Part shown: positions 14,451 through 24,116 of the stretch, piece by piece | How the letters are laid out: every line of letters begins with the position of its first letter | Position numbering within the stretch: position 1 is the stretch's first letter | Origin: CAYHEQ01 sp964355795 | GTDB taxonomy: Bacteria; Patescibacteriota; JACPGU01 | Length of the DNA: 29,057 nucleotides | Direction: 5' to 3' | Assembly: GCA_964355795.1 (NCBI GenBank) | Contig: CAYHEQ010000007.1 | Coordinates: 1-29,057, forward strand | Translations under genes and position numbers: made by a program | The notes under the pieces: generated by a model | What the model saw: only the letters and a program-made list of their open reading frames with translations | Database searches by the model: none | Told to the model about the DNA's origin: nothing

Positions 14451-17400
14451 ATGGCCGAAGACGATAGTCCTCAAGTCCCTATGGCCGATGGCGGTGTCGC
14501 GCCGTTGAGCAACAAAGAGCCTGACTCGGCTGGGACGAAAAAAGTTGTGACAGCCAAGATTGCTAACGAAACAACGACCGAAACGGCTGTTAATTTTTCT
14601 GTGCCAGAAAACAATAGCGAAGACGGTGATGACGAAACGGAAAAAAATACCTCAACAGACGAAGAAAGCGATGGTCAAGAAGAAAAAGAAAGCGAAAATA
14701 AGAAAGAGGATTCAGACGAAGAAGAGGAAAAGGACAATGAAGACGAGAAGGAAGGCGGAGAAGAAGACGAAGAAGAGGAAAAGAGAAAAGAAGAAGAACC
14801 AGAAGAAGAAAAAGACGAAAAAACCAAAGAACCAGAGCAAGAAAAACCCGAAAAAGAAAGCGGAGAAGAAGAAAAGAGAAAAAACGAAGATGGAGAGAGA
14901 GGGGACGAGAAAGAGCCGGGAAAAGAGGGCGAAGAGCCTTCGGAAGAGAGCGAAACAACTCCCAAAGAGACCGAAAAGCCAGCAGAAAAGCCTACCCCAA
15001 AAACCCCCCAAGAAGTCCCAACTCCACAGGCAGGAGGAGGCGCGGTGGCTGAAGGTGGCGTGGGCGCCGAAGGAGGAGCCATGGCCGCAGGTGGAGCCGC
15101 TGAAGGAGCCGCCGTAGCGGGTGGAGCCGCCGCGGCCGAGGGAGGAGCGGTGGCCGCGGGAGCTACCGCTGGATTACCGGTTATTTTGATTATACTGGCG
15201 ATCATCGCGGTTATTTTTATAATAATTTTCATCGTTGCTATTTTCATCGGCGCCAAAGAAAGTGGCGTGGGTGGCACAACCTCTCTACAAGCCTCTGACC
15301 GGAACAACCCTGAACATGTCGCTCTGGTTAGCGACGCTGGCTGTCGCTCGTCTGTGCCCGCCGACTGCTCTATCGCCAACCAAGTCAAGGCCTCCTCGGC
15401 CATGGTTGAGATTGCGACTGGCGGAGAGACCATCAGGCTCGCCTCTAGCGCTACTACCGATCCTGCCAAAGTGGAGATCTATCAGGCTTTAGCGGAAATG
15501 ATTTTTGGAAAAACTGGAAGCGACGGAAGCAATATTGACAGCCAAGGCTTACTGGCCAAAATGGAACAAGCCGCCTTTGGCAATGGCGATGGCAACAGCG
15601 ATCTCAACAAAATTAACCAAATTATCGCCGATTTTGACGCGCAAATTGAAAAATTAAGAAAAAGTAGCCCGAAAGCTGGAGAGATCTTGGCCGTTCAGAA
15701 AAATAGCGACGGAGAAATCGTCTTGGACGAAAAAACCGGCTTGCCTATTTATCTAGACCCCGAAGTTAAGAAATTCATGGAAAAAGTTCGAGGGGCATTA
15801 GAATACCTGAAAGTAGAATATAGCGTCGTCCAAAGCCCTCGACTGGCGATCTCCTCAACAGACCTCGCTTATATCAGAAATTATCAAGTAGATATTCGCG
15901 TCGTCAAAGCCTTGCTCTACTTAACCGACCCTGTTGCCAAGGGTGGCGCTGGCCATCAAAAAATTAAGGTGCGACGGATTAAGGCCGACTACAATTCTGA
16001 AGGTAAGAAATTTACCAAAGAATGGTATTACGAGAACGACGCCGACCGCGCCATTAGCCCTCACTTCACGGGACAAGCTTTTGATGTGGCCGTGGTAGAT
16101 CAAGTCCAAAGAAGACTTTTCAAAAAAGGTATTTTGCGCAAAAAAATTAAAAAGCTAGCCCCGGTAGACATTGTCCTCGCCTACCAATCAAATAAGCCCG
16201 GACTAGGTGGTGGCGCCTCCCTCACCAACAACGGCGAGACGATGTCGGAAACTTATGACAACACTGTTATGGGCGCCTTGCTCAACCAAATCCGCGAAAA
16301 TACCGGCTACGACCTCTCGGGAGCGGTCGGTATCGGCACAGGTAGCGTCTCGGAGATTAGCAGGAATATCGGTCTGGCCATTCTCGGCCAAGAGCTGGAC
16401 ATACCAATAGACCTAACTGCTGACAATTCTTCTTTTGAAAAATTAGTCCGCAATCTCGGCACGGCCGGGGTGGCTCAATGTCTCAATCTGCCGGCTGATT
16501 CTATTAAAAATATTGCGGGGTTGTCTTCTGATGAGGCGAATAAAAAGATTGGTCAAGCCTTCGTGGAAAAACAACTCAATCTCTCTTCAAACGCGCTTAA
16601 CGGCGCCACCTCTGATGATATTTTGGCTAGCGTTGGCAAAAGAGAGCTAGAAAGCACATTGGGGTTACGGTCTCTTTCTTTTGATTATTGGCAGTCAGGC
16701 GCCAGCTTCAAAACATACATCGGACAAATTCGCGCCGAAACTATCCTAGACTTTCCTCCGGGCAGCCTGACTTCCAATTCTTTTGCCGAAATCAAAAAAG
16801 CGGTGGGCGAAGAAAGATTTAACAAAGCCTTTAATAATCCCGCTCGCGTGGACGCTTTGCTGGGGCTAGACTACCGACCGCAAACTCAAGGCTATGCGTG
16901 GCTTTTTGCGACCGGAGCGATGAACCCTACGACATTCAAGGAGGCTGTGGCCAAACCATTATTAGAAGCCAAGATCACCAACTATAACAAATACGCCAAA
17001 AGCCTGCCCACAAAAAGTTTTTTAGGTAAAACAATTATTGTCCCTTCTGGTCCCGCCACCGAAGATCTACAAGATGAATCTTTGGGCCTGCCAGAAGGAA
17101 GCGCTAACAAACTATTAAATAATAACGATCGCGCCGTCTTCAGAAATATCGGCGCCTACAAAATAGCCGGACGCTCCACCGACAGCGACGAAGAGAGAGA
17201 GGTCATTTATCAATGGCTAACCGACTCTCGCTATCGTGGCAAAAATCTTTCCGAGATGGCCTACACCATCAAGAAGGCTAACGGCGTTTTGGACATTAAT
17301 CTCGCCTCTGAAGTCCAAGCAGAAAGCGAAAAATTCGCTCAAAAAAAGGAGCTGCAAAAAAACATCAACGCCAACAAAAAGTCTAGCGAAGAGTCCTTCT

Positions 17401-20400
17401 TGCAAAAAACAGGGGCCACGGGACAAGAGACCCCCGCCCCCGAAATAGAAGAAACCCCAGACCGGTGGATTTTCATGAACGAAAACGAGATGCTGGACAA
17501 ACCATCAGGTTTGGCTAACGACACTTTCCATAAACTTTTTGTGAGCAACCAACCGCAAGAAGCCTTTACTCAAAACGGTTCCATCAAAACCACCGAGATT
17601 TTTTACCAAAACGGCAAGGCGAGTGAAAAAGATTCTTTGCTGGACAAGCTAGACACGGAAAACGATAAAGCGCAAAAAGAACTAGACGGCGCCAAGGATA
17701 GTCTCTCCGGTGGTAAAAAAAATAAATTGCAAGAGAGCGCCCTAGAAGCTTTGCGCAAACAAATCCAAGAAAAAGAAAACGCTCTGGCGCTAGTCCAAAG
17801 GAAAAAAGAGAGAATCATGGCTACGCCTTCTAGCGCGCAAGCGGGCAAAACGAAGAATTCTGACGCTCTTTGTTCTAGCAACGCTCTGATGGGTATTTTC
17901 GCCGTGGACGCTATCAACACGGGCAAAATTGACGACCTCGTCAGCGCTTTTGGCGCGGGCAAATTTGAAGCCATCACAGGTCTGCCGGCCGATCGGCTAC
18001 TCGGCATGTTAGAAAAAAACAAAAAGCAAGACGCCGTTGACAACCAAGAAGTAGGCCGTTTGCAAATAGAGACCAAGCTTGACCCCAGCGCCACGCTAAC
18101 GGCTGGTTGGTTTAGTGGCCAAAGTCTTGACCGCATTGTCGCCAACATCTTGGAAAGCCAGCATCCCGGTCGTTACCTGACGCTTTTTGAAAAAGGCATA
18201 GACCTAGCCTTGGCCGAACCGGCCGACCGAAAACAAGCCGAGAACACTCTTTTGACGCTCTTTGGTTTCGGTTCTGGCTACAGCCTTTTCTCCTTAGGCG
18301 ATCCTGATACTTTTGATATTTCAGGAGCCGTCAGCATCGCTTCCTCCATCGCTTCGGCTACCGATCAAAAGATCGGCGTCCCCAATGGTTCTACCAAATC
18401 ACTTTTCCTGCGAGTTCTCTCGCCAGAAAATTACGCCAAACTAACTGGCGAAACGAGCGCGACCAATCAAGCCGTCTTAACACCCCAAGCCAAAGAAAGT
18501 TTGGAAAAAAGAGCCAAAAGAAAGGCCGAGCAGGGAGTAAAAAGCGCGCTGGACACCGACACTATCGGCGCCACCATCATTGAAGGAACTTTGAACGCCA
18601 CGCTGACCGCCGGCTGGTGGAGCAACAAAGATTTGGGTAGCACTATTGGCAATCTCGTTCTGGCTATGTATCCCCAGCTGACCGATCCCTCCCCCAAAAA
18701 AGCCGAGGGGGAGAAAAAACTCTTGTCGCTCTTTGGACTGAAAGACCGCAATACTTTTTCTGAAGTTAGCGGTAGCGACAAAAGCAGGCTAGACGACTTT
18801 GACAAAAAGCTGAACATCGCTGTCGGCGGAGATGGCCAAACTTTGGTCATTCCTATTGGCCGTACCTATGAGATGTTGACCGGCAAAATTTCTGTCGCCG
18901 CCTACACCAAGGGAGTAGGAGAAAAGCAACTCAAGCTCAACGGAGCTAACTCTCTAGCCGACGCTCTTAATTTGGGCAACGACAGCTATCAAATCTCCGG
19001 CGCCGACATTATGGATATGGCCAATGGCAATTTCTTGAATGTCGCTCTGGTAGTCGGAGCCAAGGCCTTTGGCGAAGGCCTCAATCTCCCGTCCGGCACC
19101 GTCAAGGCCATCATTGACAACCCTAGCCTAGACTGCCAAGTAGTTAGCGCCAAACAGTCTTGTATTGAAAATCTCCTCGCCGCCAACGGTCAAGACAAGG
19201 TCGCTAATTATCTGGGCGTCATCCGTAGCATCGCCATCTCTGATGACTCGGCTCGCAATCTCGGCCAATCGTCCATAGAAAATTCTCTCGGCAAAATTTT
19301 GGATAATTCGGGTCAAGTGCTTTCGGGCTGGTTTTCGGGCGCCGATCTTGTTGGCGTCAGAGACAATATTGTCAGATTAAGAACCAAAAATTCGTGGTCG
19401 GCCAATCTGGCCAAATACGATGCGGCTACTATAAAAAAAGCCGAAACCGACCTCATCGTCGCCTTCGGATTGCCAAAATATGAAAAATTAACCGATATTC
19501 AAAATGTTGACCTAGACAAACTCACCGCTCTAGACGGCAAATTGGGGGTAAGAAACGGTTCTACCAAAAAGCTTTTCAAAAAAGAAATTTCTGTGGCCGA
19601 CTACAAAGAATTGGTGACCAGAAGCTCCGCCAAGACTGGTCTGGGAGCAGTGGCTTGTGACGCACTAGGCCTGTCTGCTCCTCAAGACGGCAGTGGCCAG
19701 AACATAGGCGGGGTTTTGCGCAAGCACAATCTGGACTGCGAAGAGATGAAAAATCTTTTCTTAAATCCCGACCAACTCCAGCAAACCGCCATTCTTTCTA
19801 TTTTGTCGCCAGCGGAAATAGGTTTCTTGACGGGAGTCGGTGTCAATCTTCCTATTAAAGGCGAATTCTCGGCCAATTTTTCTCAAGCGCAAGTAGAAGA
19901 AACTCTGGGCCTGCTCAAAGGCAGTTTTTCTCCTGATTATTCTATCGGTAAAGTGTTGGAGCTCAATGGCGGAACAAAATTTGGCAAAGCTTTTCGCATC
20001 CGCGCTGATTACAAAAAGCTCAAAGACGAAGAGGTTAAAAGCTATATTAAAAAAGAAGTCTTTCAAGACGGCGCTTACTGGCAGGACGCGCTCAAGAGGA
20101 GCTATGTCGGTAATGTTGACGCGGTCTTGAAGATTAGCCAAGACGGGGACACGAGTGCTCCCACTATGCAATTATTACTAGGGAAGATTAGCGTCAAAAG
20201 CTACTTGGACTTGGTCAAGAAAAATCAGCTCGGCAAATTAGACGCACAAGGATTGGTTGGCTATTTAGCCACAGCGGGATCCCTGACCAATACTGGCAAA
20301 GATGGCTTGGTGCAGGCCGCGGGAACCACCTTTGCTTTGATAAAAAACCCAGCGATGATCAATGATCCCACGGTCCAGTCTAGCCTTTTGAAGACCTTGA

Positions 20401-22484
20401 AAGATGTGGCCGGCCTTGATTTGGACGACCGGCTAGGCTTCACCCCCGGCACAATGGAAAAGCTCATCTTGGACCGCAAAAATGCTAAGGGCATCCTGGC
20501 CGCGCAAGGCATCATAATGGTTTCCCGTGATATTCTCGGGCCACCCGACAGCCCCGAAGCTATTTTGAAAAGAAATCTTTTGACGCTCGCCATGTATTAT
20601 TTGCCCCTAGAGTATGGTGGTCCAGCCTTGAGCGCCTTGGGAGCTGAAGCCACGAGAACTACCGGACCAGCCAGCATCAGCGGAGAAAACAACGCTTGCG
20701 CTCAAGATAATGCCGACCACACCGCGTCTGGGATCTTTGAGCCCCAAACGATTGAGAAAACCGTAGCCAAAGCGGACGGCACCACTGAAATAGTCCGAGC
20801 AACAGAAACGACCGAGGAATTTAACGCCAGAGTACAAAGGCTGAATAAAGAGAATAGGAGTGCCTGCCAACACAATATTATTGGGGGACTCCTGCAAAAA
20901 AACATCCGCGAAGCGACCACCATTGACGCCAACGGCCAACACAAAGACGGCATCAATGTTCCAGTCCAAGATATTGAATTACTCCTCAAGGGCGATACGG
21001 GCGTTTTCTCGGTCTTGGGTTCTGTCTATGCCATCAATAGTCTCGCCGAGAGAAAAAGCGGGGGAGGCGGAGTCATCCCGGCCGGCTTCCAAATCTCCTA
21101 CCAAGAAATGCGCGACGCGCTGATGGGCAATCCCGAAAAGAAAAAGCGCGACGGGGAACAAGCAGGGATAGACTTTGACCAAAAATATATGGCGGAACAC
21201 GGCGAGATCCCCTTGACCGTAGGACGCTCTCAATATCTAGCGGAGAAAAAGGAAGCGGCTGAATCAGCCCAATCAAAAACCACCGGCAATGCCAGGCAAA
21301 GCCTCAAATACCGTTATCTGGATGCCCAGCTAGCCTCGGTGGCCAGCAACCAAGCGGGATTGCCTCCCGTGCCAGCCGGATTTTCCGAAATAATGTTCAC
21401 GGGTTCCGGCGAAGAAAGGGCGGGCATGCTCTTGTCTTATGGACTAAACTACGCTGTCTATAGCGGAGACCTCTTGGGGGCGCTAGACAAAAACGATCTA
21501 TTAAAACCTTTTGCCGGAGCGATCAAGAGCGCCGTGAATGGCTTCATCGCCGACCACGATCTGGCCAATTTCAAAACCAATATCTTGAGTGACGACAACT
21601 ACCGTAGTAGCTTGCTTTCTTTTGTCGGCGCAACGCTTTCTGATAAATGGGGTATTCAGGTGCGCGGAGAAGATGTCAAAAATATCTACAAGCTGGTTGA
21701 CGGCTCGCTCACGGGCGCCAATAAGACCAATTTCGTGAACGGTTTTGTCGTCGCCCAAATCAGCTCCCTTGTTGACAAACAGTTAGGCCTGCCATCTGGC
21801 GCCACCCAAATAGCTTACGAGATGTATCAAGCGTATCAGAATGGTCAAGGTGTTTCCAAGGCCAATATCGTGGGGCTGGCCCTGATGGTCTTTGGCAAAC
21901 AACTAGCCAAAATGGATGCCCAACTCGGCCTACCGGCCGGCTCGCTGTCTGCTATTATTACCGCTCTCATCTTCCCCACCCCAATCAATATCGCCATAGC
22001 TGTATTCATTGTGCTCTTTGGCTTCTCCAAAATAGAATATCAAATAACTTGTCCGCAAGACCTGCCCCTCACTGATGTCTCCAATACCAACGAGATTCGA
22101 AGCGGCCAGTGGTGTAAAGAAAAACAAGAGCTCTATCTGCGGTGGGCGCAGATTCAGACCCGGCGCGTCATCCACGATATGCTCCTCGCCGCCAAAAGAA
22201 CGGGCGACCCAGACTTGCGTCCTTCGATTATTGGCACTTTCCGAGAAGAAGACGTGGACTATTTCAGTGGCAAAGGCACCGACTCCACAGGAAAAAGCCA
22301 GACCAGCCTCGCTGACAAATACATCAAGGGGGTTGGGCCAGGCGGAGACTCGGAAGAAAAAAGCTCGGACAATTTCATCAGGAGAACCTACGCTCCGCTC
22401 GGCATACTGCCAACCTTTGGCATCGGCAACCGCGGTGTCTTCCAGAGCGACTATATGAAAGACTATGTCCACGTCGGCTACTAA
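14451..22484 (+). CDS. Giant membrane-anchored repeat protein, unknown function
   Basis: 2,677 residues, with a strong GGAGG site before the ATG. Layout: residues 53-190 almost entirely Glu/Lys/Asp/Pro; 195-240 a Gly/Ala linker; a membrane helix at about 242-267; a region of about 2,230 residues; a second hydrophobic stretch at about 2502-2525 (PINIAIAVFIVLFGF); and a 150-residue tail. At least three related modules are visible in the large region. Each starts LTAGWFSGQSL, LTAGWWSNKDL or LSGWFSGADL, and then has a (T/V)LFGL-type segment (AFGL in the third). Each ends in a turn such as GVPNGSTKSLF or GVRNGSTKKLF followed by IS..(N/D)Y. Shorter relatives (GLPEGSANKL, GLPSGATQI, GLPAGSLSA, FTPGTMEKL) occur elsewhere. 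Residues 536-546 (SPHFTGQAFDV) resemble the M15 peptidase SxHxxGxAxD motif. I do not recognise the family. A surface or attachment role is inference. Confidence 0.85.
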   Translation: MAEDDSPQVPMADGGVAPLSNKEPDSAGTKKVVTAKIANETTTETAVNFSVPENNSEDGDDETEKNTSTDEESDGQEEKESENKKEDSDEEEEKDNEDEKEGGEEDEEEEKRKEEEPEEEKDEKTKEPEQEKPEKESGEEEKRKNEDGERGDEKEPGKEGEEPSEESETTPKETEKPAEKPTPKTPQEVPTPQAGGGAVAEGGVGAEGGAMAAGGAAEGAAVAGGAAAAEGGAVAAGATAGLPVILIILAIIAVIFIIIFIVAIFIGAKESGVGGTTSLQASDRNNPEHVALVSDAGCRSSVPADCSIANQVKASSAMVEIATGGETIRLASSATTDPAKVEIYQALAEMIFGKTGSDGSNIDSQGLLAKMEQAAFGNGDGNSDLNKINQIIADFDAQIEKLRKSSPKAGEILAVQKNSDGEIVLDEKTGLPIYLDPEVKKFMEKVRGALEYLKVEYSVVQSPRLAISSTDLAYIRNYQVDIRVVKALLYLTDPVAKGGAGHQKIKVRRIKADYNSEGKKFTKEWYYENDADRAISPHFTGQAFDVAVVDQVQRRLFKKGILRKKIKKLAPVDIVLAYQSNKPGLGGGASLTNNGETMSETYDNTVMGALLNQIRENTGYDLSGAVGIGTGSVSEISRNIGLAILGQELDIPIDLTADNSSFEKLVRNLGTAGVAQCLNLPADSIKNIAGLSSDEANKKIGQAFVEKQLNLSSNALNGATSDDILASVGKRELESTLGLRSLSFDYWQSGASFKTYIGQIRAETILDFPPGSLTSNSFAEIKKAVGEERFNKAFNNPARVDALLGLDYRPQTQGYAWLFATGAMNPTTFKEAVAKPLLEAKITNYNKYAKSLPTKSFLGKTIIVPSGPATEDLQDESLGLPEGSANKLLNNNDRAVFRNIGAYKIAGRSTDSDEEREVIYQWLTDSRYRGKNLSEMAYTIKKANGVLDINLASEVQAESEKFAQKKELQKNINANKKSSEESFLQKTGATGQETPAPEIEETPDRWIFMNENEMLDKPSGLANDTFHKLFVSNQPQEAFTQNGSIKTTEIFYQNGKASEKDSLLDKLDTENDKAQKELDGAKDSLSGGKKNKLQESALEALRKQIQEKENALALVQRKKERIMATPSSAQAGKTKNSDALCSSNALMGIFAVDAINTGKIDDLVSAFGAGKFEAITGLPADRLLGMLEKNKKQDAVDNQEVGRLQIETKLDPSATLTAGWFSGQSLDRIVANILESQHPGRYLTLFEKGIDLALAEPADRKQAENTLLTLFGFGSGYSLFSLGDPDTFDISGAVSIASSIASATDQKIGVPNGSTKSLFLRVLSPENYAKLTGETSATNQAVLTPQAKESLEKRAKRKAEQGVKSALDTDTIGATIIEGTLNATLTAGWWSNKDLGSTIGNLVLAMYPQLTDPSPKKAEGEKKLLSLFGLKDRNTFSEVSGSDKSRLDDFDKKLNIAVGGDGQTLVIPIGRTYEMLTGKISVAAYTKGVGEKQLKLNGANSLADALNLGNDSYQISGADIMDMANGNFLNVALVVGAKAFGEGLNLPSGTVKAIIDNPSLDCQVVSAKQSCIENLLAANGQDKVANYLGVIRSIAISDDSARNLGQSSIENSLGKILDNSGQVLSGWFSGADLVGVRDNIVRLRTKNSWSANLAKYDAATIKKAETDLIVAFGLPKYEKLTDIQNVDLDKLTALDGKLGVRNGSTKKLFKKEISVADYKELVTRSSAKTGLGAVACDALGLSAPQDGSGQNIGGVLRKHNLDCEEMKNLFLNPDQLQQTAILSILSPAEIGFLTGVGVNLPIKGEFSANFSQAQVEETLGLLKGSFSPDYSIGKVLELNGGTKFGKAFRIRADYKKLKDEEVKSYIKKEVFQDGAYWQDALKRSYVGNVDAVLKISQDGDTSAPTMQLLLGKISVKSYLDLVKKNQLGKLDAQGLVGYLATAGSLTNTGKDGLVQAAGTTFALIKNPAMINDPTVQSSLLKTLKDVAGLDLDDRLGFTPGTMEKLILDRKNAKGILAAQGIIMVSRDILGPPDSPEAILKRNLLTLAMYYLPLEYGGPALSALGAEATRTTGPASISGENNACAQDNADHTASGIFEPQTIEKTVAKADGTTEIVRATETTEEFNARVQRLNKENRSACQHNIIGGLLQKNIREATTIDANGQHKDGINVPVQDIELLLKGDTGVFSVLGSVYAINSLAERKSGGGGVIPAGFQISYQEMRDALMGNPEKKKRDGEQAGIDFDQKYMAEHGEIPLTVGRSQYLAEKKEAAESAQSKTTGNARQSLKYRYLDAQLASVASNQAGLPPVPAGFSEIMFTGSGEERAGMLLSYGLNYAVYSGDLLGALDKNDLLKPFAGAIKSAVNGFIADHDLANFKTNILSDDNYRSSLLSFVGATLSDKWGIQVRGEDVKNIYKLVDGSLTGANKTNFVNGFVVAQISSLVDKQLGLPSGATQIAYEMYQAYQNGQGVSKANIVGLALMVFGKQLAKMDAQLGLPAGSLSAIITALIFPTPINIAIAVFIVLFGFSKIEYQITCPQDLPLTDVSNTNEIRSGQWCKEKQELYLRWAQIQTRRVIHDMLLAAKRTGDPDLRPSIIGTFREEDVDYFSGKGTDSTGKSQTSLADKYIKGVGPGGDSEEKSSDNFIRRTYAPLGILPTFGIGNRGVFQSDYMKDYVHVGY

Positions 22485-22490
22485 GGAAGT

Positions 22491-22516
22491 GTCGATAAAT
22501 AAAGTCCTCTATCGAC
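22491..22516 (+). repeat. Short inverted repeat after the giant gene
   Basis: GTCGATA (22491-22497) and TATCGAC (22510-22516) form a 7-bp stem with a 12-base loop directly after the stop codon. No T-run follows, so termination would be weak at best and the minor pilin gene may be co-transcribed. Confidence 0.45.
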
Positions 22517-22572
22517 CCGCAAAATGAATTTTCTTTTTGACAATCCGAGTTTTTTACTTCAAAATACAATCA

Positions 22573-23571
22573 ATGAAAGAAATCAAAATAAAAACAATCA
22601 GTGTTCCTTTCTGCGTTAGTCAGCGAGATATCCCCGTCTGCGTTCGTCCGCGCCACGAAGCCGGAGTGGCTTTAATTATCACCATCTTTCTCTCCGCTAT
22701 TATGCTGACTTCGGTCGGGGTTTTCGCCAAAGAGATGGCCGAGGAGGCGATAAACTCCGCGCGAATAGATAATTCCTTGATCGCCTATTACGCCGCCGAA
22801 GCGGGGATAGAAGACGCCCTGCTCTTTTGGCGATACGACAAAGACAGTGAGATCTCTCGCGATAATGATGAAAACTCCAATCTTGATGTTACTGAAACAG
22901 TCAGCAATACCCCTCGTTGTATCAATTTGGAAGATGATACCCGCGACGATAATTATTCTACGCCCACAGAATGTTCTAAAACGAATAAGCCTTTTGGCAA
23001 TCGCTATTACGCCATGAGAATGTGGTATAAGACTAATGAGATCAAAAACTACCAACTCAACCGCGATGATGTGCTGGAGATTGAGGTGCCAAATTTGACA
23101 GGGAAGGTGGATTTGAGTTGGGTAATACCGAAAGAGATAAAAGACCTGCTAGACATTATGCCTCCAAGCCAGAAAAGTGGTTTTAGCATGGAAATCACCG
23201 CCTATGATGAAAATGGGAATATTATATCAAAAGAAGAAGGGGGGAAGTTTTTTACTCCCACAAAAGATTATCAAGTTTATTTGCGAAACACTAGAACAAA
23301 AATCATTCGCATCAAGCCTTGGTACACTAAAGCCGTCTTCAACGACACCGACCCTCGCACTGAAGGCGCGCCCATAGCAGGAGTAATTCCGTCTGTTCTC
23401 ATCAATGCCACTTCTGGCGATTTGATGACCACACCCATTACTCATATAGAATCAATCGGCTATTACGGCGGAGTGGCCAGAAAAATCAGTGTTGACCTCG
23501 ACCGCGCCACCGGCAAAATCATCGGGATGCTGGACTACGCGATTTATTCTGAAGCGACATTGGTAAAATAA
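22573..23571 (+). CDS. PilX-like type IV pilus minor pilin/assembly protein
   Basis: A 332-residue protein from the ATG at 22573; an in-frame TTG 12 codons upstream has no ribosome site either. The N-terminus holds RPRHEAGVALIITIFLSAIM: a Gly followed by a hydrophobic helix (about residues 31-52), as at a prepilin peptidase site, though without the Glu at position +5. The helix is followed by SLIAYYAAEAGIEDALLFW. The AAEAGxE motif is typical of PilX-type minor pilins. The rest is a beta-rich domain with acidic loops. The C-terminus (GGVARKISVDLDRATGKIIG) also fits PilX-like proteins of Patescibacteria. It lies 88 bases downstream of the giant gene on the same strand. Minor pilins help initiate or tip type IV pili; no other pilus gene is visible here. 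Confidence 0.78.
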   Translation: MKEIKIKTISVPFCVSQRDIPVCVRPRHEAGVALIITIFLSAIMLTSVGVFAKEMAEEAINSARIDNSLIAYYAAEAGIEDALLFWRYDKDSEISRDNDENSNLDVTETVSNTPRCINLEDDTRDDNYSTPTECSKTNKPFGNRYYAMRMWYKTNEIKNYQLNRDDVLEIEVPNLTGKVDLSWVIPKEIKDLLDIMPPSQKSGFSMEITAYDENGNIISKEEGGKFFTPTKDYQVYLRNTRTKIIRIKPWYTKAVFNDTDPRTEGAPIAGVIPSVLINATSGDLMTTPITHIESIGYYGGVARKISVDLDRATGKIIGMLDYAIYSEATLVK

Positions 23572-23591
23572 AATATCATTCCCTGCCATTC

Positions 23592-23680
23592 TGTCATTCC
23601 CAGCTTGACTGGGAATCCAGTTCAACAAGAATATATTTGTATTCAAAATGTCCTGGATCCCCGCCTCCGCGAGGATGACA
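23592..23680. repeat. REPIN-like doublet of family A palindromes
   Basis: A forward unit (23592-23620, TGTCATTCCC ... GGGAATCCAG) and a reverse unit (23653-23680, CTGGATCCCC ... GAGGATGACA) in inverted orientation, 32 bases apart. Each unit is itself an imperfect palindrome around ATTCCC/GGGAAT, similar in form to Neisseria dRS3. Confidence 0.88.
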
Positions 23681-23688
23681 ATTCTTTC

Positions 23689-23716
23689 TGTCATTCCCGT
23701 GAAAACGGGAATCCAG
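23689..23716 (+). repeat. Family A palindrome, single
   Basis: TGTCATTCCC, GTGAAAAC, GGGAATCCAG: the same ends as the other family A units with a different core. It is followed by CCAACAAGCATATATA, a tail shared with the unit before it. Confidence 0.88.
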
Positions 23717-23739
23717 CCCAACAAGCATATATATAGTTT

Positions 23740-23768
23740 TGTCATTCCCAGCTTGACTGGGAATCCAG
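23740..23768 (+). repeat. Family A palindrome next to the GIY-YIG gene
   Basis: Identical to the units at 23592-23620 and 24117-24145 over 29 bases. It runs directly into the family B palindrome and then the tail TCAAGAATATATG, whose final ATG is the start codon of the GIY-YIG gene. Confidence 0.9.
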
Positions 23769-23807
23769 CCCGCCTGCAACGCTATGCGCGTAGCATTGCG
23801 GGCAGGC
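23768..23807. repeat. Family B palindrome
   Basis: GCCCGCCTGCAACGCTA and TAGCATTGCGGGCAGGC are 17-base arms differing only by transitions around a 6-base centre. A second copy in reverse orientation lies at 27140-27176. Confidence 0.85.
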
Positions 23808-23820
23808 TCATCAAGAATAT

Positions 23821-24111
23821 ATGTCTCAAAAAGATTACTATGTCTACATCCTCGCCAGCAAAGAAGGCGGCACTCTCTACATAGGCGTAACTAATAATCT
23901 TGAAGGAAGAATTTGGGAACATAAAGAAGGGGTAAACAAAGGGTTCTCTTCAAAATACAAAACAAATAGGCTAGTTTATTACGAAAACTACATTGATATC
24001 TATGAAGCTATCACTCGAGAGAAACAATTGAAAAAGTGGGACAGAGCTTGGAAAATACAATTAATCGAAAAAGACAACCCTCATTGGAAAGACTTATATT
24101 ACGATCTATAG
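23821..24111 (+). CDS. Small GIY-YIG endonuclease-like protein
   Basis: A 96-residue single-domain protein of the UPF0213/YhbQ-like size class. It shows YVYILASKEGGTLYIGVTNN (the GIY and YIG halves, residues 7-24), the conserved Arg at 30 (NNLEGRIWEHK) and the metal-binding Glu at 67 (AITREKQLKKW), so the catalytic set appears complete. Small GIY-YIG proteins are nuclease-like and the role of most is unknown. There is no Shine-Dalgarno; the ATG lies in the AT-rich tail that follows family A/B repeats. Family A palindromes lie on both sides, 52 bases before the start and 5 bases after the stop, so gene and repeats look like one unit. A link to repeat mobility is inference. Confidence 0.9.
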   Translation: MSQKDYYVYILASKEGGTLYIGVTNNLEGRIWEHKEGVNKGFSSKYKTNRLVYYENYIDIYEAITREKQLKKWDRAWKIQLIEKDNPHWKDLYYDL

Positions 24112-24116
24112 ATTAT

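Noticed and set aside
14675..15469. Long Ser-rich open frame on the minus strand opposite the start of the giant gene
   Set aside because: It mirrors the repetitive Glu/Lys codons of the acidic head (complement of GAA/GAG reads as Ser/Phe/Leu codons). It has no ribosome site and no plausible protein composition.
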